Source of the DNA: Desmonostoc muscorum LEGE 12446
Lineage (GTDB): Bacteria > Cyanobacteriota > Cyanobacteriia > Cyanobacteriales > Nostocaceae
Assembly: GCF_015207005.2 (NCBI RefSeq)
Contig: NZ_JADEXS020000001.1
Coordinates: forward strand, 1,488,001 to 1,552,000
Length of the DNA stretch: 64,000 nucleotides
Direction of reading: 5' to 3'
Made by a program: the position numbers and the translations under genes. The notes beneath the pieces are model-generated. The model was not told where the DNA came from and ran no database searches. It saw only the letters and a list, made by a program, of their open reading frames with translations. Position 1 is the first letter of the stretch. Each line of letters starts with the position of its first letter. Below are positions 1 to 8,416 of this stretch, piece by piece.

Positions 1-137
1 AGTAAAACATATTCTTGTCCATCTACCTCAAGGGAATGCTCGATGTAACATTCGAGCGATCGCCCTTTGTCATCGGTTAAAGTGATGGAACCCGCATGAG
101 CGTTATCATTTTCTTCAGGAAATGTAGAGAAAGACAT
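1..137 (-). CDS. DUF3727-like protein, N-terminal fragment cut by the window edge
   Basis: Reading the minus strand from the ATG at 137 gives MSFSTFPEENDNAHAGSITL followed by a stretch containing DDKGRSLECYIEHSLEVDG, open to the window edge with no stop. The acidic, short beta-strand-like start resembles the cyanobacterial DUF3727 family, commonly found beside ruvX. Only about 45 residues are visible, so the family call rests on memory of the N-terminal pattern. It lies downstream of ruvX on the same strand, 120 bases away, so it may be co-transcribed with ruvX and the acetyltransferase. Function unknown. Confidence 0.6.
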   Translation of the reverse strand, partial: MSFSTFPEENDNAHAGSITLTDDKGRSLECYIEHSLEVDGQEYVL

Positions 138-256
138 GGCCAAATGTAGAACTTTAATAAATACCAGCAAGTTTGTAAATCGTTTAACTATCAAATAGCT
201 TTACACGTAGATCCAAATGCTGGGTAATCGTTTTCAGAATATCATGTTAAAAGGTA

Positions 257-754
257 TCAATAGTCAATAGCTGCCACTGAACTGTGGGAATTAATACGCC
301 TAGTATCGAGCCATTGTTGCAAAATCAAAGAGGCTGCCTTGCGGTCAATCAAAGCTTTATGGCGTGATGGGGAGCGATTCTCAGCTATGAGCAGTTGTTC
401 TGCTTGAAATGAAGTTAATCGCTCATCTACGTATTCCACAGGCAAATTCAGCGTCTTTGCAAGTCTTTTGGCAAATTTTTGCACTTGACGTGCCTGAAAT
501 CCTAGTGAGCCATCCATTGAATAAGGTAAACCCATAATCAGGATTTGCACCCGACGTTCATTAATTATTTGCCGGATTTGCTGGACATCCTGCTCAAAAG
601 ATGTACGCTCAATTGTGGTGATACCTGTGGCAATCAAACCCGTGCCATCGCACCCAGCAACACCAATCCGCTTGCTACCCAAATCTAATCCCAAAGCTGA
701 AATAAAGGGTTTTGCTTGCTCTTGCGGTATCACACTAATTCTCCTGCTGTGCAT
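257..754 (-). CDS. ruvX: RuvX/YqgF family putative Holliday junction resolvase / pre-16S rRNA nuclease
   Basis: A 165-residue RNase H-fold protein of the YqgF family. Visible motifs are LGLDLGSKRIGVA (first catalytic Asp about residue 24), the central ILIMGLPYSMDG strand (71-82) and VDERLTS (109-115) carrying the second acidic group. Family members act on 16S rRNA 5' ends and have been proposed to resolve Holliday junctions. The length is slightly above the usual 140-150 because of an N-terminal extension of about 18 residues, so a later start is possible. The gene overlaps the end of the upstream acetyltransferase gene by 20 bases on the same strand, indicating translational coupling. Confidence 0.9.
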   Translation of the reverse strand: MHSRRISVIPQEQAKPFISALGLDLGSKRIGVAGCDGTGLIATGITTIERTSFEQDVQQIRQIINERRVQILIMGLPYSMDGSLGFQARQVQKFAKRLAKTLNLPVEYVDERLTSFQAEQLLIAENRSPSRHKALIDRKAASLILQQWLDTRRINSHSSVAAIDY

Positions 755-1991
755 CTGCTGATTCCGGAATCGGCAATGCTTCCATGCTAGTGTTTTTTAC
801 CGAAAAATTAATCGGTTCTGATTTGCTTGGCTGTGGTCTATCTGACGATGGTGACTTTCCTGGTTGTACCCACGACATTCCGCCTGGTATGGGTTTTCGA
901 GCCGGTTGTAGACCTTGTAGCATATCAGTCCACTGAATTCCTTCTAAGGAGACGAATTTTGACTCCCGTAGCTTGTGCCAAACAGAGCGAGACATAATTA
1001 GCGTATGTTCTATACGTTTTGCCCCGATTCGCTCCAAATACTCTTCTCGCTCTGCCTGATAATCGGAAGAAGCTAATTGTAAGCCTTGTTGAGGAAAATC
1101 TTGGGCAATACGAGCCAGTTGAGATAGTAATTCTGGATACAGCCAAGTGTAAGCAGGATGAACCGTCAGCGTTGCAACGTGGGGTACTTCGCCCTTCCGG
1201 TCAAGTTGCACCTGAAAATAGCCGATGGCGGCTTTGCGTTGGGGTTCAAATACGTAACCACTCACTACTTCTGTTTTGGTTACCCATTGCTTGACGGCAT
1301 CAGTTAAAGCGCCGAACAAACTCGTTTTAAAGTCACGGGTATTGCGGTCAAAAACTTGACGTACCAAAGGCGGCATTGATGCCGTATCTAATTGATATAA
1401 CAGCTGGGCATCAGCATTGCTCACTGGCAAGAGGTTGGGTAAATCTGGCTCTGCTTGTGCCAATTCAACAAGCAATTCCGGCTCGATTTCCCAGTATGTC
1501 ATTTCTGCCAGACGCTGAAATCCATTTTGTCGATACAGTGCCAGCGCTTCTATGTCGTTGATGTTAACTTCCAGTAGCCAAGTGCGAGCTTCCAAAATCG
1601 ATTCAAAGCAATGACGCAAAAGCTGGGAGCCAATTCCTTGTTTATCCGCACCACGTTCTAGTAACACTTGATCGATGCGCCAAGTACTGCGTGTGCGGTT
1701 AAAAGGTGACACTTGAATCATCCCTAGAAGCATCCGCCCTTGCTCTGCTACATAAGCGCAGAGGCCATACTGTAGCGGGTTAGGAAACCAACTCAAAAAT
1801 TTGAGTAATCCATACCAGCGACGCAGCCTTTGCATCTGGCTGATGGCAAAATTTGCTCCCTTGGGAGTAAGGGCTGCGAATGACTCTTGAGTTATGCGCT
1901 CAATTCCGTCCAGATCCCGGTATTGGACTGGTCGGATGACAACGCTGAGATTTCGGGGAAGTAATGAAGTCATTTTTATTCCAGCCGCCAT
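735..1991 (-). CDS. GNAT family N-acetyltransferase, two-lobed
   Basis: A 418-residue protein. The N-terminal GNAT domain runs from about residue 18 (VVIRPVQYRDLDGIERI) to 165. The acetyl-CoA loop is near 117-124 (DKQGIGSQLLRH, the Q/R-x-x-G-x-G pattern) and is followed by the classic ALYRQNGFQR end. A second, weaker GNAT-like lobe appears around 245-345 (VFEPQRKAAIGYFQV ... LERIGAKRIEHTLIMSR), and the last 60 residues are low-complexity and polar. The substrate cannot be told. The in-frame ATG seven codons in (MTSLLPRN) is an equally good start. It is the first gene of a probable operon with ruvX, which it overlaps by 20 bases. Confidence 0.85.
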   Translation of the reverse strand: MAAGIKMTSLLPRNLSVVIRPVQYRDLDGIERITQESFAALTPKGANFAISQMQRLRRWYGLLKFLSWFPNPLQYGLCAYVAEQGRMLLGMIQVSPFNRTRSTWRIDQVLLERGADKQGIGSQLLRHCFESILEARTWLLEVNINDIEALALYRQNGFQRLAEMTYWEIEPELLVELAQAEPDLPNLLPVSNADAQLLYQLDTASMPPLVRQVFDRNTRDFKTSLFGALTDAVKQWVTKTEVVSGYVFEPQRKAAIGYFQVQLDRKGEVPHVATLTVHPAYTWLYPELLSQLARIAQDFPQQGLQLASSDYQAEREEYLERIGAKRIEHTLIMSRSVWHKLRESKFVSLEGIQWTDMLQGLQPARKPIPGGMSWVQPGKSPSSDRPQPSKSEPINFSVKNTSMEALPIPESADAQQEN

Positions 1992-2195
1992 TTAGCCTTA
2001 ACTAACTGCTCTTTGTCGGAAGTGCTGCAATCATCTTAACTACTTTCTGCTCTTGACTATTGCGCCAAAAGGGTGATTTTAGTAACTTAATACTTAAAAA
2101 AGCAGAAAAAGCAGATATCGTGAGAACACCATTGGCATTGACCCAACAACATCTGCCTTTATTTTATTTGAATTTTGATTAAAGTATGTGTATAT

Positions 2196-2408
2196 TTATA
2201 AGCCTTGTCGAGAAACTAGCTTTTCAAAGTGGGCTTGGGTTTGATGCAGTAGTTGCTGGCGACTATCGAAGAGTGTTTGTTTCAGGGGTGGAACAAGATT
2301 GCGAGCTTGCAGAGTCATGTGCAGTTGTAGGTTAGCGACATATTCACTGAAATCTTGATTCATTTCATCTGCGATCGCATCCGTTAAGAAATTTGATTCC
2401 ATTGCCAC
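2196..2408 (-). CDS. small conserved-looking hypothetical protein
   Basis: About 70 residues, acidic to neutral, predicted mostly helical (MESNFLTDAIADEMNQ ... LLHQTQAHFEKLVSRQ), with no membrane segment or signal peptide. An AGGAG ribosome-binding site sits six bases before a GTG at 2408 and twelve before the ATG at 2402, so translation probably starts there and not at the run of three ATGs at 2453. I do not recognise the family. It stands alone between the acetyltransferase and an envelope protein gene, with non-coding DNA on both sides. Confidence 0.6.
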   Translation of the reverse strand: MAMESNFLTDAIADEMNQDFSEYVANLQLHMTLQARNLVPPLKQTLFDSRQQLLHQTQAHFEKLVSRQGL

Positions 2409-2518
2409 TGTGTTCTCCTGTGTTAATCCTGTGCTGTCTCTCTTCATCATCAAAAGTTATCACGTTGTTTGGACTAACTTTTTAATTCGCAATGAAGTTT
2501 AACGCTTCTTTAGAGATA

Positions 2519-2546
2519 GCCATGTCTACGACGGGCTACGCCAACA
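2519..2546 (+). repeat. dispersed repeat, copy 1 (CTACGACGGGCTACGCC family)
   Basis: A 28-base stretch ending the upstream region of the barrel-protein gene. It shares the core GTCTACGACGGGCTACGCC with copies at 53646, 53702 and, more diverged, 54273. All lie in non-coding DNA. It is not a tandem array, so it is a dispersed repeat. Confidence 0.65.
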
Positions 2547-2554
2547 CCAGACCA

Positions 2555-3049
2555 TCAAAATCTCAAACCAATACCACCTTGCACAGAGATAGCTGTACCA
2601 CCGCTATCACGATAGGCATCAAAAGCGATGATAGCGTTACCAAAAAGCACAGTATTGCTATTTGGAATCATATAATCAATTCCTGGCTGTAAAGCAAAAC
2701 TAATTTTGTCGCCCACAGGAGAATCATCACCAGCAAACACCAACCCAGCACCCAAATAGGCATCAGTTTGCCAGTTCAGAGGAACATCATAAGAAACCGT
2801 TGGTACAATTGCGGTACCATTACCAATTAACACTTGGGCACGCAGAGAAATAGGTGCTTCCAAAAGCTTGTAGCGCCCAGCTATCACCCCCCCAATTTGG
2901 ATACCATCAGTAATACCGACACTCGGTCCGATACCAATATAACTGCCATAGGCTACTTGAGCTTGCGCTGGCTGAGCCAAACTCCAAACCAAGCCAGCCC
3001 CCAAAACTGATACCAAATACGGAATGTACTTCATAACCCAATTCCTCAC
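2555..3049 (-). CDS. exported small outer-membrane beta-barrel-like protein
   Basis: A 164-residue protein with a clear signal peptide (MRNWVMKYIPYLVSVLGAG then AQPAQAQ, cleavage about residue 30). After that come alternating strands rich in Gly, Ala and aromatic residues, and it ends in GGIGLRF. A terminal Phe after a beta strand is typical of outer-membrane barrels. The size fits a small 8-stranded barrel. No enzymatic motif is visible. I do not recognise a named family. A large heptamer repeat block lies directly upstream, so its promoter must lie within or beyond that block. Confidence 0.75.
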   Translation of the reverse strand: MRNWVMKYIPYLVSVLGAGLVWSLAQPAQAQVAYGSYIGIGPSVGITDGIQIGGVIAGRYKLLEAPISLRAQVLIGNGTAIVPTVSYDVPLNWQTDAYLGAGLVFAGDDSPVGDKISFALQPGIDYMIPNSNTVLFGNAIIAFDAYRDSGGTAISVQGGIGLRF

Positions 3050-3114
3050 ACCATTTTGTCAATTGTCATTGGGTATGGTGCATTGAGTATTGGGCATTGG
3101 CTTAGGAAAACTCT

Positions 3115-3250
3115 TCCCCAGTCCCCAGTCCCCAGTCCCCATTCCCCATTCCCCATTCCCCATTCCCCATTCCCCATTCCCCATTCCCCATTCCCCATTC
3201 CCCATTCCCCATTCCCCATTCCCCATTCCCCAGTCCCCAGTCCCCATTCC
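3115..3250. repeat. heptamer tandem repeat (STRR), CCCCATT/CCCCAGT
   Basis: About 19 tandem copies of a 7-base unit. CCCCAGT variants lie at both ends and CCCCATT in the middle. Because 7 is not a multiple of 3, the block is open in several frames and produces spurious ORFs on both strands. Such short tandem repeats are known from heterocystous cyanobacteria. Confidence 0.95.
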
Positions 3251-3253
3251 ATT

Positions 3254-5392
3254 CTACGGGCAACGGGGATGAATGCCTCCTTGTGTACAAATATACGCTA
3301 GTTGCTTGGGATCTAAATTTTTGGCTTGAGAAAAATCAACGCCTTGGACTACGGCGGATACTGAGCCTAAATCTGGGGTTTGGACAAATTGATCGGCTGG
3401 ATCTTGTTTGCTAGGGGCGAGAATTGTTCCTTGAAAATTTGCTCCTGCTACATTTGCTCCCCGTAAATCTGCAAGACTGAGGTCGGCATTTTGCAAGTTA
3501 ACGTTTTCCATCTGGGCAGAACGCAAAACTGCACCAGTCAGACGAGTGGCACTCAGGTTGGCATTGCTGAGATTAGCTCGATCTAAATATGCTCCTGATA
3601 AATCTGCCCCTTCCCAATCGGTATTAGTTAAGTTGGCAAAGGATAATTGTGTTCCTATGGCACTGACGCGACCTAAACGTGCAGCGTACAAATTGGCTTC
3701 GTTCAACTTGGCGTCACCTAAATCTGCTCCAGTTAAGCTGGCTTGTTCCAAAACTGCGTTTCGCAAATCCGCTCCCACTAGCTGAGTGCTGTTGAGCTTA
3801 GCCTCATATAAACGGGCATTGGATAAGTTGGCTCTGTTGAGGGTGGCGCGGCTCAAATCAGTACGATTCATCAAAACTCGACTGAGGTTGGCATCAGTGA
3901 GATTGGCTTGCTGCAACTGAGCTTGGCTTAAATCAGCCATCACATCGTCGAAGGTATCCCAGCGTCCATCCTCACCCACGCCCCGGAAGCGGCTACCCTT
4001 AAAACTGGCTTGGTTCAGATTTGCAGATTTTAATTTAACTCCTGACAAATCAATATTCTCTAGTACCAAGTTGAATAAGGAACTGCTTGGAGTACCGCTT
4101 TGACCTAATTGGATGCGACTCAGGTCAACACCCTCAATTTTTCCACTGTAAACAGACAGAATTTTATTGATTGTCCGCTGGTTTCTTTGTAGCCGCCCTT
4201 GGCGCAGTTCTCGTTCTGGGGTTGCACTGCTGCTCAAAGACTCTAGTTCACTCACCAGAAATTGATTCTTATTTTTTAATTCGGGGATGGCTTTGGGACC
4301 GGCACTTGTTAAAGCTTGTTGAATCGTATCCAACAGTCCGGGGTTGTTTTCCTTCACCAAGAGATCCGCGAGAAATTGAATAGATTGTGGGTCTTTGAGA
4401 CCACCCAACGCCAAAATTGCACTTTGGCGTTGCTCATTGGTAGCTACAGAGTCGGGACTCAATTGTTTGACAAGTTCCAGGAACTGTTGGCTGTTAATTT
4501 GCTTGGTTGCTCGCTGGGATTGTTGAATTTGGATATAGACTTGAGTACCTATTAAAGTTGCCAGCACAGCAGTCATGCTCGTCAGCCCTACCCCAAACAA
4601 AGTCAGATTGGGATTTTGCTGTATCCGCCGCCATATATGAGGTGCTTTGCTTGGGGCTGCGGCTTCCTGCCATTCCTCTGCTTGATCGCTATCCCCAGAA
4701 GACTGAACTTGTTTGTTAGGAAAAAGTGAAGATGGCAACGGGCGAGTAGCATCCACACTGTAAGTGCTGGCGAGTTGATCGTGGAGGGCGCGACGCCCCC
4801 GGCGGGACGGTAAAGCTATTCCTTCACCCAGCACCATTAACACAGCCAAAAATGTAAATAATCCTAAATTAGGAAAAGCAAAGCTGTAGCGCCACAGCAA
4901 ATAAGCGATGGAAACGGGTACAGTCCAACGACCAACTCCTTCTCTAATTACAACTGCTCCCAAACCAGGGGGCGCTCCTTGCTCGTTGACAACCCGCACT
5001 CCTAACCAACGTTTGGGAATTGTCCTACCAGTCTTAGCCAGTAAATACAATTGCCACCAGGAAAGAGTTACAGGTGCTAATACCGCGATTGTCCACAAAA
5101 AATTAGTCGGCCATGCTACGTTACGGATACCATAGCTCACAGGCAGAGCCAATGGCCTGGCGATCGCTCTTTCCATTGTTACCAGCACCGGGTTCAGCGG
5201 CACTCGGTTGAGATCGCTTCTCGAATTGACATAGACACCAATGCCAAAGGGAATCAACCCACTGGTAACCACTAGTGTGATTTCAGCCGCCCAAGCAGCA
5301 AAACGCCTGCCAGTTAGCAGTAGCGAATTGGCTCTTTCCGGTTCTTGTGACTGACCAGATTGATTACTTCTCCTCACAGTTGGTGTCGTCAT
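3254..5392 (-). CDS. RDD-domain membrane protein fused to HEAT-like and pentapeptide-repeat domains
   Basis: A 712-residue composite protein. Residues about 25-215 form an RDD-type membrane domain (RRFAAWAAEITLVVTSGLIP ... RWLGVRVVNEQG, several hydrophobic segments, GRRALHDQLAST). A further transmembrane segment follows near 265-285. Next is a short soluble segment with a HEAT-like helix pair (RQSAILALGGLKDPQSIQFL). From about 430 to 680 a long run of A(D/N)Lxx pentapeptide repeats forms a right-handed quadrilateral beta helix. A cytosolic helix attached to the membrane is the simplest reading; the function is unknown. The start lies just inside AT-rich non-coding DNA, and the 115-residue membrane protein gene follows upstream on the same strand. 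Confidence 0.85.
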   Translation of the reverse strand: MTTPTVRRSNQSGQSQEPERANSLLLTGRRFAAWAAEITLVVTSGLIPFGIGVYVNSRSDLNRVPLNPVLVTMERAIARPLALPVSYGIRNVAWPTNFLWTIAVLAPVTLSWWQLYLLAKTGRTIPKRWLGVRVVNEQGAPPGLGAVVIREGVGRWTVPVSIAYLLWRYSFAFPNLGLFTFLAVLMVLGEGIALPSRRGRRALHDQLASTYSVDATRPLPSSLFPNKQVQSSGDSDQAEEWQEAAAPSKAPHIWRRIQQNPNLTLFGVGLTSMTAVLATLIGTQVYIQIQQSQRATKQINSQQFLELVKQLSPDSVATNEQRQSAILALGGLKDPQSIQFLADLLVKENNPGLLDTIQQALTSAGPKAIPELKNKNQFLVSELESLSSSATPERELRQGRLQRNQRTINKILSVYSGKIEGVDLSRIQLGQSGTPSSSLFNLVLENIDLSGVKLKSANLNQASFKGSRFRGVGEDGRWDTFDDVMADLSQAQLQQANLTDANLSRVLMNRTDLSRATLNRANLSNARLYEAKLNSTQLVGADLRNAVLEQASLTGADLGDAKLNEANLYAARLGRVSAIGTQLSFANLTNTDWEGADLSGAYLDRANLSNANLSATRLTGAVLRSAQMENVNLQNADLSLADLRGANVAGANFQGTILAPSKQDPADQFVQTPDLGSVSAVVQGVDFSQAKNLDPKQLAYICTQGGIHPRCP

Positions 5393-5447
5393 TGCATAAT
5401 TCCCTTTGACATTATTTCTACGCCTTTATTGGCCAAATTAAAATAGA

Positions 5448-5795
5448 CTATTGCTTACGTTGAAAGCTATTAGACACAAAAAATTTGTATCCAACATACA
5501 CTAACACTGCTAAAAGTGCCAGACTGATTACAGATGCAACCAGTTTAAACACTGCTTGCGCGATCGCCAAGCCCAGTAGCACTGCTGCACCCGAAACCAC
5601 CAGTTTTTTTGTCCCTGATAAACTGCCAAACCAGATCCGAAATCGCTCCAGTTGCAAGTTTAAGTTAGCAAAACTAAACTCAGATGTCTGTTTTTGTTCT
5701 GGTGATTGGGGAACCACCTCAGGTAACGAATTAATCTCTGCCTCTAGCTTATCGAGGCGACGCTGTAAGTCTTCTTCTCTTTGAGGATTCATCAA
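5448..5795 (-). CDS. small membrane protein with N-terminal coiled coil
   Basis: 115 residues. The N-terminus (PQREEDLQRRLDKLEAEINS) is a short coiled coil. A hydrophobic hairpin follows at about 65-105 (KLVVSGAAVLLGLAIAQAVF and LVASVISLALLAVLVYVGYK), probably two membrane segments. It is 55 bases upstream of the RDD/pentapeptide gene on the same strand, so the two may be co-transcribed. The family is not recognised beyond a common cyanobacterial hypothetical pattern. Confidence 0.7.
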   Translation of the reverse strand: MMNPQREEDLQRRLDKLEAEINSLPEVVPQSPEQKQTSEFSFANLNLQLERFRIWFGSLSGTKKLVVSGAAVLLGLAIAQAVFKLVASVISLALLAVLVYVGYKFFVSNSFQRKQ

Positions 5796-6227
5796 TTTTT
5801 TCTACCTCAGCTAGGACACTTGTTCAACAACAGACCAATCCAATTCTATTTTGGTGGTTGTGTTAGTGATTTTAGCTAATGTCTGTGTGTGCAAGACCTT
5901 TTTCGGTAGGGAAAAATTATGTTTTTTTCTTGTTATTTTCTAGCCTACTTTCCTTACATAGTATTATTACTTAAGGAAAATGTAGAAAACGTGATAAGTA
6001 CAAATTTTCCTAGTGATGAAGTGTTAAATTTACCACATTATTAATAATGACTGATTAAATCAATTTATGAACGATGCATTTATAGCTCAGACTTTTCTAA
6101 ATTTCTATAAACAATCCTCAATTCAAGAGTATTAAAGGATACGGCAGCTTTTGGAACAAAGTAGAAATTGCTGTCGTCCATCAGATCAGAGTATATATAA
6201 CTATATTGCTCTAGAAAAATCTGGAGC
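5796..6227. other. AT-rich intergenic region between divergent genes
   Basis: 432 bases between the divergently transcribed coiled-coil membrane protein and an exported protein. It must hold both promoters. It is clearly AT-rich, and I saw no repeat, strong hairpin or RNA gene. The only open frame here (around 6080-6427, minus) overlaps the exported protein gene and has no codon pattern to support it. Confidence 0.5.
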
Positions 6228-6668
6228 ATGAATAAAATGAAGACGCTTAGGCTACTGACAATTGTTCCTACAGCTTTGGCGATGAGTTTGACGATCGCTG
6301 AAGCTAATTTAGCACAGACACCACAGATCGAAATTAATCTGAATTTGCAACCAGATCCGCTAATTTTGAACGGAAAGTCTGGGGGAACTGTCAAAAGCAA
6401 TTGTGGCAATATCACCACTGCACCCAATCAAATTATTCAGGTTACAGAGTCACTGCCTTATTTACGATTAACAGTAGAAAGCCAAGGGAAACCAACACTG
6501 CTGATTGACGGCCCTGGAGGAAAGTTTTGTGTACAAGCAGATAGTTACTCTGGAGGCAAGCCAGAGCTTTCTGGTTACTGGCAGGCAGGAATCTACTCAC
6601 TGCATGTAGGCGAACTCTCTGGGCAAGAGTATAACTACATCCTCTCAATCTCGCAACAAAAGAAATAG
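6228..6668 (+). CDS. exported hypothetical protein
   Basis: 146 residues with a typical signal peptide (MNKMKTLRLLTIVPTALAMS, cleavage near NLAQ, residue 30). The mature part of about 115 residues is beta-rich. It contains two Cys (SNCGN and KFCVQ) that could form a disulfide, and a motif GYWQAGIYSLHVGE resembling bacterial pre-peptidase C-terminal-like or adhesin-like sandwich domains. The second Met (MKTLRL) is an equally good start. It stands alone, transcribed towards a minus-strand zinc-ribbon gene. Function unknown. Confidence 0.7.
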   Translation: MNKMKTLRLLTIVPTALAMSLTIAEANLAQTPQIEINLNLQPDPLILNGKSGGTVKSNCGNITTAPNQIIQVTESLPYLRLTVESQGKPTLLIDGPGGKFCVQADSYSGGKPELSGYWQAGIYSLHVGELSGQEYNYILSISQQKK

Positions 6669-6695
6669 TCATTTATGATGGGGCATGGGGTATGG

Positions 6696-6799
6696 GGAGA
6701 TGAGGGGGATGAGGGGGATGAGGGAGTGAGGAAGAAGAATTAATAACCAATGCCCAATGCCCAATGCCCAATGCCCAATGCCCAATGACTAATGACTAA
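6696..6799. repeat. tandem repeats: GATGAGGGG decamer and CCCAATG heptamer
   Basis: At 6696-6726 there are about three copies of a GGGGGATGAG unit. At 6747-6799 about six copies of CCCAATG follow, grading into ACTAATG. The block separates two convergent genes, and the last bases overlap the end of the zinc-ribbon gene. Confidence 0.9.
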
Positions 6800-7167
6800 T
6801 CTTCCAATGATTGGGTTGGGACTTCAACTGCTTTAACATCAATAGTGCCTGCTGGCGTGAGGCGCTGAAAATGACTATTTTGTACTAGCAACGACTCACC
6901 ACAGTTAGGACACTGCACTTGGCTGTTATTTAAACCTGTAAATTCATATCCACATACTGGACACTGGTCAGCAACCAAGTTGCGTTGCAGCCACCAACGA
7001 AAACCAAAGAAAGCCACAATGGGTGCCAAGAACAGCAACCCAAAAATAATTAGCAACGAATTAACTAACCAACCCAGACCCAGTGATGCTAGCAACCAAA
7101 AAACTGCTAGCAGAGTGAGCCAGGGGCGGAGATTTAAAAGATTCAATTGGAATGACTTAAAGCTCAT
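6796..7167 (-). CDS. membrane protein with C-terminal zinc ribbon
   Basis: 123 residues. Two hydrophobic segments (WLTLLAVFWLLASLGLGWLV and LLIIFGLLFLAPIVAFFGF, about 15-55) are followed by a four-cysteine zinc ribbon, CPVCGYEF ... CPNCGES, at about 73-95. An acidic tail rich in Val and Thr ends the protein. It is probably anchored in the membrane with the ribbon in the cytosol. Role unknown. The stop codon lies at the edge of a CCCAATG repeat block. Confidence 0.75.
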   Translation of the reverse strand: MSFKSFQLNLLNLRPWLTLLAVFWLLASLGLGWLVNSLLIIFGLLFLAPIVAFFGFRWWLQRNLVADQCPVCGYEFTGLNNSQVQCPNCGESLLVQNSHFQRLTPAGTIDVKAVEVPTQSLED

Positions 7168-7218
7168 TTTTTAAATATCGTCCTGCTCTCCCTCTAGGAT
7201 AGCGATTTTGGCCATTAG

Positions 7219-8406
7219 TCATTTGTCATTATGACTCAAAACTGAGGATTGAAGCAGCTGTTGCAAGTTCAACCCAAAGGCATCCAAGCCAAACAGAGCG
7301 ATCGCTTGTTCTCGTAACCACTGCCCATCACAGCGCTGGTCATTGCCTTGGAGCATTTCTATACAAGCTGCTGCTACAGCGTCAGGATTGCGGTGTGGTA
7401 CTCGCCATCCCAGCTTACCATCCTGCAAGGGGTCAGCCGATCCATCGTCGTCACCTGATAACACAGGTACTTGACAAGCCATTGCCTCTAAATAAACGAT
7501 GCCGAAGCCTTCTTGGGAAGGCATAATATAGGCATCAGCAAGGCGATAATGTTCCATTAATTCTTCTGTGGCAACGAAACCAGCAAACACAACGCGATCG
7601 CTCACTCCTAAATATGCAGCAAGTTGAGCTAATCGCGGTTGGTCATCACCACGACCAATTACCAAATATTTTACTTCTGGGAAAACTTCGGCGATTTGTG
7701 GTAACGCGCGAATCGTCACATCCACACCTTTGTAAATATCCCCTGACCACAGCCGCGCCACTGTCATTAACACCTTAGCACCAGTTAAGTTATACTTTTC
7801 AACTAATTCTGGTTGTTTGTCACCAGGGGTGAATTTATCCCCATCAATTGCACAAGGCATCATCTGGATAATTTTGGGGTCTAGATCATTGGCAACACAA
7901 GCGCGATCGCGGCTGTAGCGGCTAATTGTCCAAATTCCCGCTGCTGATGCTAGGGCGCGACGTTCTTGATTTTTCAGCGGTTCCCAGACTTCTTTACCGT
8001 AAGTTAGCACGGTGTAGGGAATCCCCAGAGGTTGGCAAAGGGTTTGGATTAATACTGCTAAGTTAATGTGACCGCAGAAAACTTGTTGCGGACGGTTTTG
8101 CAATAGACACTTGAGTAAGGCTGCTGCCATTTTGACTCTCCCCAATTGGGGAGAGTGATTTTTAAAGTAATGAAATTTTAAATTTTCGTCTTCAAAATAA
8201 TTCAAGCAATTCTGATTATCTCGCAGTAAAAAGACTTCCGCCTTGTAGCCTTGATTTAATTTCAGATAAGCTCGAAAAATATCTTTTATGTATGATTGAA
8301 TACCACCTTCCTGAGCAAAAATTTCTAAAAACACGAAGACGTGGTTAGTTTTTTTGTTAACTTTACTACCTAATTTTAGGTTTTCTGTCACTGTAGTAAT
8401 GAGCAT
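7219..8406 (-). CDS. family 4 glycosyltransferase (GT-B)
   Basis: 395 residues with the GT-B two-lobe plan. The N-terminal lobe starts at VFVFLEIFAQEGGIQSYIKD. The C-terminal GT1 lobe contains LMTVARLWSGDIYKGVDV, then the nucleotide-sugar site EGFGIVYLEAMACQVPVLSG with the E-x7-E pattern of retaining GT4 enzymes. It probably adds a sugar to an exopolysaccharide or glycolipid. The gene begins 10 bases after the stop of the GDP-mannose 4,6-dehydratase gene on the same strand, so a GDP-sugar route (fucose, rhamnose or similar) is a reasonable inference for its donor, though not proven. Confidence 0.9.
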   Translation of the reverse strand: MLITTVTENLKLGSKVNKKTNHVFVFLEIFAQEGGIQSYIKDIFRAYLKLNQGYKAEVFLLRDNQNCLNYFEDENLKFHYFKNHSPQLGRVKMAAALLKCLLQNRPQQVFCGHINLAVLIQTLCQPLGIPYTVLTYGKEVWEPLKNQERRALASAAGIWTISRYSRDRACVANDLDPKIIQMMPCAIDGDKFTPGDKQPELVEKYNLTGAKVLMTVARLWSGDIYKGVDVTIRALPQIAEVFPEVKYLVIGRGDDQPRLAQLAAYLGVSDRVVFAGFVATEELMEHYRLADAYIMPSQEGFGIVYLEAMACQVPVLSGDDDGSADPLQDGKLGWRVPHRNPDAVAAACIEMLQGNDQRCDGQWLREQAIALFGLDAFGLNLQQLLQSSVLSHNDK

Positions 8407-8416
8407 GTTTGATTAT

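Noticed and set aside
3115-3250. Possible CRISPR array
   Set aside because: The repeat is a continuous 7-base unit without spacers; the same holds for 6747, 41264, 43143 and 60037.
3046-3301. Five overlapping ORFs on both strands across the CCCCATT block
   Set aside because: They are translations of a 7-base tandem repeat, which is open in several frames; no ribosome-binding site or real composition.
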